Translations under genes and position numbers: made by a program
Shown: in pieces, positions 25,021 to 34,421 of the stretch
Layout of the letters: the number at the start of each line of letters is the position of its first letter
Numbering within the stretch: the stretch's first letter is position 1
NCBI GenBank assembly: GCA_036365515.1
Contig: CM070877.1
Span: forward strand, 63,016,475-63,080,474
DNA from: Torymus aiolomorphi
Taxonomy: Eukaryota > Arthropoda > Insecta > Hymenoptera > Torymidae
Direction: 5' to 3'
Length of the DNA stretch: 64,000 nt
The notes under the pieces: model-generated
Seen by the model: only the letters and a program-made list of their open reading frames with translations
Database searches by the model: none
What the model was told of the DNA's origin: nothing

Positions 25021-26809
25021 GTGTATCTATATATTCTCAACACGAAAATTTTTCATGAGATATAATTTTAGAAGAATATTAAAAATTTGTCTTCGTATTT
25101 GACAGGACGAATAGAGGACTTGGATGTCCATGAAGAAAATGACAGTTTCATTGCTTTCAATGAATAACACATAAGACAAACAACAACTAAGATGTTTATT
25201 TAGACAGTATTGGATTTAAAGTACGAAAAAAGTATTATGTTTTGAAGTAAGTTTTTAAAAATAGGAAAAAAAATTGTGATTTTCATAGTTCGTCTATCTA
25301 GTTGAAAATTATATTCATAATAAAATTGTTGCGATTATTAAAAAATAACATCTAATCAGTGTTTTGCGTAATAAATAAAATAAAATACCGGTATGATGTG
25401 TTGCATGAAGTGCATATATAATCAAATGACATGATAACAAATAACATAGTGATTAAAAAATAAATCAGTGTTTTGTGTAATATAAAAAAAATAAAATACT
25501 GGTAAAATGTGTTGCACGAAGTGTTATATCAAATTTTAAAACTTGTACTTAAAATCAGTTTGAAATGTTTTGAGAATAGAACATGTGTGTATTAATAAAT
25601 AATTATGTGTTATGAGGTTCATAAACTTCATAATAAGCTTTTGCATAAAAGAAAATATTGCTGAGTGACATGCGAGGTTATAAATATACAATATAATTTT
25701 CAGTGTTTTGTCTAATAATAAATAAAATATAGTACTGGTATGACATGTTACGTGAAGTGTTTATAATCAAATTTTAAAACTTCTATTAAAAATCAGTTTC
25801 AAATGTTTTGAAAATAGCTCAAGTGTGTATTAATAAATAATTACGCGTTATGAGGTTCATACACTTCATAATAAGCTTTGGCATAGAAGAAAATATTGCT
25901 GAGTGACACGTGAGGATATATAAATATACAATATAATTTATGATACCTATTTGAAATATTGGTCTGAGCCTTGATTTAAAAAGCATCTGTCATCTTTATA
26001 TACTGGGTGTCCCATTTTAAAACCACCAGGCAAATATCTCGAAAACTAAGGGAGATGGAAAAAAACTTTTAATACAAAAGTTGTAGGGTTCAGAGGGGCC
26101 CAACTGATCGTGACCTTGGTTATGACCTTGAGGTCAATTATCAAGTTCATTTGAAGGTCAAATCGATTTTTTCAAATGGGAACCCCCACTTTTGACCTCG
26201 TAAATGGAAAGAGTGGAAAATTTTACGTTCAGATGTGTCCTTGAGTCAAGGTTATGGTCATGGTCATGGTCATGTTTAAAATCAAAATGAATAAACGCAT
26301 CAAAACATTCCCATAATTAGGTATACGAGACAAATTGTTAAATACAAAAGTTGTAGGGTTCAGAGGGGCCCAACTGATCGTAACCTTGGTTATGACCTTG
26401 AGGTCAATGATCAAGGTCATTTGAAGGTCAAATAGATTTTTTCAAATGGGAACCCCCACTTTTGACCTCGTAAATGGAAAGAGCGGAAAATTTTACGTTT
26501 AGATATGTCCTTGAGTCAAGGCCATGGTCATGGTCATGGTCATGTTTAAAATCAAAATCAATCAACGCATCCAAACATTCCCATAATTACGCATACGAGT
26601 GTGAAATACAGAAGTTGTAGTGTTTTTGAGGGGCCGAACTGATCGTGACCTTGACCATGAACTTGAGGTCAAGGATGATGTCGTTTGAAGGTTAAATCAA
26701 TTTTTTTAACGGCAACCCTCACTTTTGACCTCGTAAATAGAAAAACCGAAAAATTCTGATATGACCTTGGGTCAAGGTCATGGTCAAAATTATGGTCAGT
26801 TTCCGTGCA

Positions 26810-27053
26810 GTTAAGAGCAAAGTCGGAGATGACCCGGTCACCTAAGGCAAGGTCGGAGATTACCCGACCAGTTAAGGCAAGGTCGGAGATAACCCGGCCA
26901 GTTAAGGCAAGGTCGGAGATGACCCGGCCAGTTAAGGCAAGGTCGGAGATGACCCGGCCAGTTAAGGCAAGGTCGGAGATGACCCGGTCAGTTAAGGCAA
27001 GGTCGGAGATGACCCGGCCAGTTAAGGCAAGGTCGAGGGTGATCAGGCCAGCT
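26810..27053 (+). repeat. 30-bp minisatellite, eight units
   Basis: Eight head-to-tail copies of GGTCGGAGATGACCCGGCCA plus GTTAAGGCAA, with a few substitutions. Both strands are open across it because the period is a multiple of three. It lies inside the mariner between the left terminus and the transposase stop. Confidence 0.95.
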
Positions 27054-27120
27054 AAAAATTCATTGGAAAATTCCACGTTCATGTGTATTTAGTCATAGGA
27101 TCCAAGATTTCGGTCACCAT

Positions 27121-28188
27121 TTACTGAAGAAGATGCTCAAAAGTTGCACCATTTACTTGTTGACAACATTCTATTCTCCTTTTAAAGTTTCTAACAGTAT
27201 TTAATAATACTTGACGTGGAATACTTAAGCAGATTTGTGTAATCCTTTGAATCATGTCATCTCTTGTAGTTGGCCTGCTGCGGTAGACTGTATTTTTTAG
27301 GAAGCCCCATAAATAAAAATCTGGAGATGTCAGATCTGGAGATCTTGGTGGCCATGCTACGGGACCTCCTCTACCAATCCATCGACCGTTAAACCTTTCA
27401 TTAAGAAAATCTCTGACAATTCTGGCATAATGTGGAGGAGCACCATCTTGTTGTAGCCACATTCTGGCCCTTGTATGGAGATCAACGTTTTCTAGAAAGA
27501 GTGGCAGCTCGTCTCTCAGCAACTGTAAATAAGTATGTTGAATTACGTGACCTTCAAAAAAATAAGGTCCAATCAGATATCCGTTAATAATACCACACCA
27601 TACCGTTACATTCCAGCGATGCTGATGATCAACTTCTCGCATCCAATGAGGATTAACAGGAGACCAGTAGTGGCAATTATGGCGATTCAACATACCAGTA
27701 CTCTGAAATGTAGCCTCGTCGCTAAAAAGAACATTGTTAAAGAAATTTTCATCATCAGTAATTTGTTCTGTTGCCCATTGGCAAAATGTTATTCTCCGTC
27801 GATAATCTTCCACAGTTAATGCTTGATTTAGAGTAATGTGGTAAGGATGGTAACGCGCATATCGTAAATATCTACTGGCCGTAGATCTTGGAATACCCAT
27901 TGTTAACTCGATTTCGCGTAAACTGATATGAACATTTAAATGTACCATGGCTAGAACAGCAAGAAGGCGAGGATTATTTTCATAATCGTTTTCATTCAGT
28001 GTCCTCCTTCTTCGAGCGAAGTTTCTTTGTCGACCGCGCAGTTCAATGTCACGTATTACCGTATGATCAGGATGTTGCCGTTGAGGGAACCGAGCACGAT
28101 ACAATCTGCTTGCCTCTCGATAGTTTCGTCGACATTCTCCTAAAATAAGAAGAATGTCAACTATTTCATTAGCAGAATAGTCAGGCAT
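27121..28188 (-). CDS. Mariner (DD41D) transposase, intact
   Basis: 355 residues without a stop or frameshift. The N-terminal DNA-binding region (about 1-60: YSANEIVDILLILGECRRNY, REASRLYRARFP) resembles the HTH domain common in arthropod mariner-type transposases. A second HTH follows (ISLREIELTMGIPRSTASRY). The catalytic residues are D in FSDEATF, D in WLQQDGAPPH and D in SPDFYLWGFLK. Exactly 41 residues separate the last two Asp, the spacing of the DD41D (rosa-type) group of the IS630-Tc1-mariner superfamily. The flanking TA, the terminus sequence and the ORF position support a single-gene transposon. Whether it is active is unknown; the insertion upstream of the ATG at 28304-29291 may have removed its promoter from the left terminal repeat. 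Confidence 0.9.
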   Translation of the reverse strand: MPDYSANEIVDILLILGECRRNYREASRLYRARFPQRQHPDHTVIRDIELRGRQRNFARRRRTLNENDYENNPRLLAVLAMVHLNVHISLREIELTMGIPRSTASRYLRYARYHPYHITLNQALTVEDYRRRITFCQWATEQITDDENFFNNVLFSDEATFQSTGMLNRHNCHYWSPVNPHWMREVDHQHRWNVTVWCGIINGYLIGPYFFEGHVIQHTYLQLLRDELPLFLENVDLHTRARMWLQQDGAPPHYARIVRDFLNERFNGRWIGRGGPVAWPPRSPDLTSPDFYLWGFLKNTVYRSRPTTRDDMIQRITQICLSIPRQVLLNTVRNFKRRIECCQQVNGATFEHLLQ

Positions 28189-28479
28189 TCTTTTTTAGTT
28201 GTAAATGCAATTATTTATCAAAACACACCACAAAAGAAATAATATGTTATTATACTATACAATATTTTAAAACGAAAAAGTTTAATTTTCTGTGCCAATA
28301 TAAATTTAAGTGAAGCTAATTGCCTAGTGTAATATTTAATAATTGTTATGACGCTAATGTGCATAAGGCAAAAAACAATCTCATGTCCTTTTTATTAAAG
28401 GCCCAAATCGAAAAAAGTTGTCAAAAATAAGAGATTATAACAATAAGTCAAACACTTATTGCAGTCTAAAAAATTCACG

Positions 28480-28544
28480 GGTGTTTTGTCCAGGCTACTA
28501 GATTGGACTCATCAGTGATGATCTAGTAGCCGTCATCAGACACC
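28480..28544 (-). ncRNA. Hammerhead ribozyme, G12-to-A variant
   Basis: This is the mirror copy of the ribozyme at 29073-29137, with identical stems and loops, except that the core reads GGAC-AAAA-CACC instead of GGAC-GAAA-CACC. G12 is a catalytic position, so this copy should be dead or nearly so. Confidence 0.8.
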
Positions 28545-28831
28545 TAGCGCTCCATCGTAGCGGCCAAAGATTTATAGACTGAGCCACTCTTTTCACTAGT
28601 GGAAAAGAGAAGCTCCATCTGTCGGTGCGTTACACAAGCACCGCGTTAAATATAAATTTAAGTGAAGCTAATTGCCTAGTGTAATATTTAATAATTGTTA
28701 TGACGCTAATGTGCATAAGGCAAAAAACAATCTCATGTCCTTTTTATTAAAGGCCCAAATCGAAAAAAGTTGTCAAAAATAAGAGATTATAACAATAAGT
28801 CAAACACTTATTGCAGTCTAAAAAATTCACG

Positions 28832-28850
28832 GGTGTTTCGTCCAGACTAC
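28832..28850 (-). ncRNA. 3' half of a third hammerhead copy
   Basis: The minus strand reads GTAGTCTGGACGAAACACC: the end of loop II, stem II 3' strand, GAAA and stem III 3' strand. It stops at the inversion junction at 28850. It lies exactly 352 bp from the same position in the copy at 28480. Confidence 0.8.
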
Positions 28851-29072
28851 TTTTCGATTTGGGCCTTTAATAAAAAGGACATGAGATTGTTTTTTGCCTT
28901 ATGCACATTAGCGTCATAACAATTATTAAATATTACACTAGCCAATTAGCTTCACTTAAATTTATATTTAACGCGGTGCTTGTGTAACGCACCGACAGAT
29001 GGAGCTTCTCTTTTCCACTAGTGAAAAGAGTGGCTCAGTCTATAAACCTTTGGCCGCTACGATGGAGCGCTA

Positions 29073-29137
29073 GGTGTCTGATGACGGCTACTAGATCATC
29101 ACTGATGAGTCCAATCTAGTAGCCTGGACGAAACACC
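29073..29137 (+). ncRNA. Hammerhead ribozyme (type III topology)
   Basis: Order 5' to 3': stem III strand GGUG (29073-29076); U16.1 and C17 (GUC, cleavage expected after 29078); stem I UGAUGA/UCAUCA (29079-29084 with 29096-29101); core CUGAUGA (29102-29108); stem II GUCC/GGAC (29109-29112 with 29126-29129); GAA plus A15.1 (29130-29133); stem III CACC (29134-29137). Every core base matches the consensus, including the G10.1-C11.1 and A15.1-U16.1 pairs. Loop I (29086-29095) and loop II (29115-29124) are perfectly complementary over 10 nt, allowing a kissing interaction, or a competing hairpin that would bury the core. Stem III is short, as in transposon- and satellite-derived hammerheads that act efficiently in multimers. 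Confidence 0.9.
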
Positions 29138-31310
29138 CGTGAATTTTTTAGACTGCAATAAGTGTTTGACTTATTGTTATAATCTCTTATTTTTGACAAC
29201 TTTTTTCGATTTGGGCCTTTAATAAAAAGGACATGAGATTGTTTTTTGCCTTATGCACATTAGCGTCATAACAATTATTAATTATTAATTATTTCTGTGC
29301 CAATATAAGTGTGCTCAACTTGAAAACAATTTGATGTAAACAGTAATAATTATTGACTATTACCGATCAATGCTGAATACTACCGGTCACTATTGGATAC
29401 AGGTGGTCAACACTTATTAACTTTTGTTATTATTTGATATAAGTGGTTAACCCTGGTAAATATTGATAATATAGTAAATAGTAAAATTTTCCGCTCTTTC
29501 CATTTACGAGGTCAAAAATAGGGGTTCCCATTTGAAAAAATCGATTTGACCTTCAAATGACCTTGATCATTGACCTCAAGGTCATAACCAAGGTCACGAT
29601 CAGTTGGGCCGCTCCAAACCCTACAACTTCTGTATTTAACACTCGTATGCGTAATTATGGGAATGTTTGGATGCGTTGATTGATTTTGATTTTAAACATG
29701 ACCATGACCATGACCATGACCTTGACTCAAGGACATATCTGAACGTAAAATTTTCCGCTCTTTCCATTTACGAGGTCAAAAATGGGGGTTCCCATTTGAA
29801 AAAATCGATTTGACCTTCAAATGAACTTGATCATTGACCTCAAGGTCATAACCAAGGTCACGGTCAGTTGGGCCCCTCTGAACCCTACAACTTTTGTATT
29901 AAAAGTTTTTTTTCCATCTCCCTTAGTTTTCGAGATATTTGCCTGGTGGTTTTAAAATGGGACACCCGGTATAAATATAAAATATAATTTATGATGCCTA
30001 TTTGAAATATTGGTCTGAGCCTTGATTTAAAAAGCATCTGTCATCTTTATATATAAATATACAATATAATTTATGATGCCTATTTGAAATATTGTTCTGA
30101 GCCTTGATTTAAAAAGCATCTGTCATCTTTAAAAAACTTAGTCGATATCAGTGCTGTGTGTTGTACATATTTATTCAAGTGCCAATGAAAAGATTATGTC
30201 TAATGAACATGGAAGTACTGAAAAGAGCAAAAATGATGTTATTGCGAAAATTTCAAGGAATGAAAGTGCTCAGTAATCTATTTTATGATTTTCTCATGGT
30301 AGGAGATGTCAAAATGTTTCAGAGAAGTTTTTAGTACATATTTTTCTATACAAGATTCAGATAATAATAATGTTTAATTCATCAACTGGTTGTGTTTTTA
30401 ATTTTACAAGATTATGTGTATGATCAAAAAAAATATTATGAAAAAGAAATATGTGGTTACCAAAATAATGAAACGAATTCCAGCTTTAGAATGTGCAATA
30501 GAAGGCTAGAGGTAAATTTTAGCACAAATTTAATAATGTAATAATAATTTTTCAAAAAAACAAGAGCAAATGGATACATAAGAGTGTTTTGTGAAAAAAC
30601 TTACTAGGAAAGTACCCGAACTGTCAAATTCAAAAAAATTCCAAACCCATATTAAAAAGTAGACCTCCATGCGAGATTCACGAAACCATTTTTTTTTATC
30701 GGCTGAGAAGCGCTTTATAAGGGTTAAAATCATCCCTAAAGTTTACCCCCAAGAAACGTTTTTTTTTATATATCTCGGCTTCTACTTAACTTTTTTTAAC
30801 GAAACAAAATGGAAAGAGTTTCTTATTAAAAAGTCAAGAAATCCGTGGTAGTATGAACATTAAGGGTTGCATCCCTTATTTTTTAGAAGGTGAAATTATG
30901 TTTTTTTAAGAATAATTTTTGTTGTGAGAATTCATAAAATAATTAAAAATAGGTCAAAACATTATTTTTGCCAACTACAATAAATAACAGTTGGTGTGTT
31001 TGGGCATTCTTCGCGAAACAACCCCTTAAGAGGTGGTAAACCACCCCTAACACAAATGAATTAGGTATATTTTTTTGGCAATTATTTTTTTCCTTAAAAT
31101 GGGTTCTTGAAGTCGTTAATCGGAATCCACAGTTAGATCCACAATAAAAATTTGAAAAATAGTGAATTCAATATGGCGAAAATTTTTTAGAAATATTTTA
31201 AATTCCACGAAAAATAGTATGTAGACCCCCTAGCGGAAATTATATTATGTAAATAAGTGTATAATAATGTAACAATGTTTTGTTATGTTATTCTATTATT
31301 TATTATTTTT

Positions 31311-31430
31311 GCTTCCTCCTAGAGGAAGCTTTGTGATAGTAAAAAAAAAAGTTTGTGAGATAATGTCTTAGGAATGTTGTATAGAAAATTTGGAATCGAA
31401 ATACACCATTTTTAGAAAATGTCCGTATGG

Positions 31431-31480
<50 letters not shown>

Positions 31481-32245
31481 CCGTATACTCTGATATCTCA
31501 TGATCTACTCAACCGATTTTAACGAGAGAGTGATCATTTTTTCAGATTTTGCTTCAACAATTGGGGTCAATATTTTATTTTTGTCAAAATCGATTTTTTT
31601 GTTTTTTATCGCCATTTTTAAATTTTCAAAATTTTTATTTTCAATTTTTTTTATATTTAGAACAAATATTATTTATATACGATAAATTCTCTGTATGCAG
31701 AATAAAATTTTCTACAATTTAAAAAAAAAAAAAAATAGCCGTTAGCTATATTTCGTCATAAGTTATTCATGACAACGTCATTTTTAGTAAATAGGATATA
31801 TTTCAAAATTAAAAAAAGATATTATGATGAATATTTTTTAGATTATAAACATCACTGAGTACTATAACTTACTAAATGTTTAGGTTTTTTTATTCATTAT
31901 TTTTGGAGAAAAAAATAATTTATAAAAAAAAGTGTTTTTTTTTGTCGTGCAATAACTAGAGTAAAATTGGCTTAATCAGTTTGAAATTTTTTTTAGTGGT
32001 ACATTTTATATCACAATCGATTGAGTTCTTTGGGCAAAAGGATTGATCCATAAATTTCGGAGATATTTGAGGTTAAAATTTTTTTCACTTTTTTTTTAAA
32101 TCGTAATTTCTCGAGAACGGCTTTATGTATTTGAATCGGGTGGGCGGCATTCGAAAGAGAATTTCAAGACCTATATTTTCTAAAAAAAATTATTTGTCTA
32201 GCTATTACGGTTCTTTTGTTATTAATAAAAACGTAAACATTGAAA
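31311..32245 (+). repeat. Inserted dispersed repeat with (GT)n
   Basis: Starts GCTTCCTCCTAGAGGAAGC, contains a (GT)n of about 18 units at 31434-31471 and T-rich DNA. It is absent from the mirrored position in the right arm, so it is a probable secondary insertion. It has no coding potential; open frames here are AT-rich noise. Confidence 0.5.
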
Positions 32246-32859
32246 AATGAACAAATTGTACTTTTCTACTGGATTTCGGACGCTTTTACATTTTACCACA
32301 GTTAATACCATTTTTTAATAATTTCTTACTTTTCCTTACATTTGTCTACGTTTTAATCCTTTTTAGTTGTACTCTTAATTCAAATTTTATAGGCATTCTT
32401 ACACTTTCGTACATCTTTTTACATTTTATTATATATTTGTACTTTTAATTACATCTTTTTACGTTTATATACAAATTTTGATACACATTTTACATCGTAT
32501 CACATATTTGTACACTTTTTTCAAATAGTTCATAATTATACTTTTATAATAATTTATAATTGTACTTTTATTTAAATAAAGCTATAAATAAAATATTTTC
32601 TAAGATGTAAAGAAAAAATACTAAAACGTAATAAAATGTAAATTATTATGTATTAGAAATATAATTAAAATATGTTACAAAATGTAAGTTACTGTATAAA
32701 AGTTTAAATTTTTACAAATTCTTACAGATTTTTACAATTTATTATCTTTTAATACAAATTCTTATACAATTATACCAATTTCTAAGCAGCACAACGACCA
32801 ATTTTAAATCCTACGGGTCAGCCAACAGCAGACGGCAAGCTAGCTAATTATTCTGACGA

Positions 32860-33715
32860 TCATGGATTATATGTTTTACAATAATGATATTCATAAAAGA
32901 AATGTTGTAAACATAGCGATTTTTTGCACCATGAACATGTTATAATCGCTCGTTTACCACAAATATCGCATGTAATAAAATTAGAATTGAAGCAAAATTT
33001 TTTTGGGTTTTCAATTTTTTCTGGCCTTTCATCAATGTAACCGGCGGCGTACCAAGCATATTTAAATAAATTTTGAAACCTGGGACTTGATAATTGATTA
33101 TGTACTAATGAATGCATTTTGATTATATTATTTCTATCGTGTAAGTTGAGATCCTCATTTGTTAGAAATATCGTATCCGAAAACGTTCGAACGAAGTTCT
33201 TCCACATTCGAAAACCGCAAATATCAAGCGGTTGAAGTTCACTTGTTCTTTGTGGAATTTGTAGAATCGTTAAGGTTTTATGTTCCGGTTTTACTTTATA
33301 AATTATATCTAGGCAGTGACCTCTCCATGAATCAAGCAATAGGGTACTTGTTATGGTAGTTGATGGAAAATATACATCTTGCGCCCAAGTTTCAACATGT
33401 TCTTTAGTCAATTTACCTAATTTCGATGCCATTACATAAACATTTTCTGCTGCAAATAAATTTTTTCTGACTACAGTTCCAAACTCTCCCTTTGGTTCTT
33501 GTATGACTAAAAAGAAGGGTGAGAGAAGATTTCCTTCAGCAGATACAGTAGGTTGGATAGTATAAGAATGAGTTGTCGAATGCACTGATTGCACTATACT
33601 CTCTACACTTTTATCTCCTCTAAGATTGAGGGTTCGACCACTGTGTATTTCGTAATTAAAACCACTTTGGTCGGAGTTATAAACACGTTTTGCATCATAT
33701 TTTATGATGGCATTT
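32860..33715 (-). pseudogene. Pogo-like transposase, catalytic half
   Basis: The open frame 33594-32860 (244 residues), with an in-phase upstream extension, contains the DDE_1-type core: VYNSDQSGFNYE (first Asp, in the extension), LLLDSWRGHCLD (second) and ELQPLDICGFRMWK (third), the D-D-D arrangement of pogo/Tigger transposases. The C-terminus has a Cys/His cluster, CDICG, CSWCKK, CLQH and HYC, resembling a small zinc-binding module. The extension overlaps a stop, so the gene is broken between the two halves. Confidence 0.8.
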
Positions 33716-33716
33716 T

Positions 33717-34421
33717 TTACTCTATTGCTAAATTCCTGTTTTTGTGCTGACCATTCTTCTGAATCATGAATACAGATTTTTTAGTAATAATTTTTGTTAT
33801 TTTTCGAGAAACGATATTAAATCGCCGTTTAAATTCATTTAACCAGTGTCTAGAAGCTTTAAATTCATTGAAGTTTAACTCTAATGCTTTTTCTTTTGCC
33901 ATACGTCTTACATCAATGTCATGAATCGGTATTCTATTCGATCTGGCTACGTTAAATTTTTGTAAACAATATTCCTCAATTTTTTTCAATTTATCGATCC
34001 TACTTCCTCCTATTGCCACTTGATCTCTCCATCTATACAGCTGACGTGCTGTTTTTAATTTTTTGAATCGATTTTGGACTGTTTCAAATTTTAACTTGTT
34101 TTTACTACTTAACCAATACTCCACAGCTTGCTTTTTGTAGTCAAAATTAATACTCTCTGATTCAGTCCTACATTGATTTTCAGTTTCGGGTGTTATCATT
34201 TCTTCTGCATCGATATCTTCATATAAATCATCTGCAGGTATGTCATCGTAAGGTTCGTAGGTATCATCATAATATAGAAATTCTTCCGTTTCTTCGTAAA
34301 TACTACGATCATTTATACTTGATATTATAATATTATACACTATATTAGCAACATTTCTTTCAGCGTCATTAACAGGTAATTTCTTTTCTTGATCTTGAAA
34401 CATACTGTTTAAATAAAACAT
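33717..34421 (-). pseudogene. Pogo-like transposase, N-terminal DNA-binding half
   Basis: 234 residues. An acidic N-terminus (residues 20-90) is followed by an HTH (about 95-150, KQAVEYWLSSKNKLKFETVQ) and a CENP-B-type HTH (about 175-225, KALELNFNEFKASRHWLNEF then KRRFNIVSRK). The latter is diagnostic of pogo/Tigger transposases. The frame is lost just before the first catalytic Asp by a shift near 33720-33750; the two halves are otherwise colinear and adjacent. Confidence 0.8.

Larger units (their letters stand above)
28304..29291. mobile_element. Hammerhead-ribozyme retroelement, 352-nt monomers, 5'-inverted
   Basis: The insertion is flanked by a 17-bp direct repeat (TTTCTGTGCCAATATAA at 28287-28303 and 29292-29308). 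Inside, the same 352-bp monomer is found head-to-tail: GCCCAAATCG at 28401 and 28753, and its complement at 28855 and 29207, each spaced exactly 352. The first 550 bp are on the minus strand and the last 435 bp on the plus strand, joined near 28850. The plus-oriented end carries an ATTATTAATT-type tail before the target duplication. A long variable duplication, 3' tail and 5' inversion are the marks of LINE-driven target-primed insertion with twin priming. The monomers contain a hammerhead ribozyme and no ORF. Confidence 0.75.
26003..29969 (-). mobile_element. DD41D mariner-type transposon, full length
   Basis: The termini are CTGGGTGTCCCATTTTAAAA and its inverse, flanked by TA at 26001-26002 and 29970-29971. 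The inverted termini extend about 330-480 bp and contain repeated subterminal modules (AAGTTGTAGGGTTCAGAGGG recurs at about 26070 and 26350, with a diverged third copy at 26610). The host is the Helitron-like copy 2. The only gene is the minus-strand transposase. A foreign insertion occupies 28304-29291. Confidence 0.85.
23860..30420 (+). mobile_element. Helitron-like element, copy 2, with nested insertions
   Basis: Starts TCAAGGAGCGCGGGAGCGCT after an A. It parallels copy 1 through the RPC2 fragment (24752-25020), tandem repeats (25310-25930) and the conserved segment (29990-30250), and stops matching near 30420. It is interrupted by a MITE at 24173-24355 and a mariner at 26003-29969. An 80-bp block ending CATCTGTCATCTTTATA is present before the mariner and twice after it, a local tandem duplication. 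Confidence 0.55.

Noticed and set aside
26805..27092. Periodic 30-bp repeats considered as a CRISPR array or repeat protein
   Set aside because: Units are head-to-tail with no spacers, in a eukaryotic transposon, and open on both strands.
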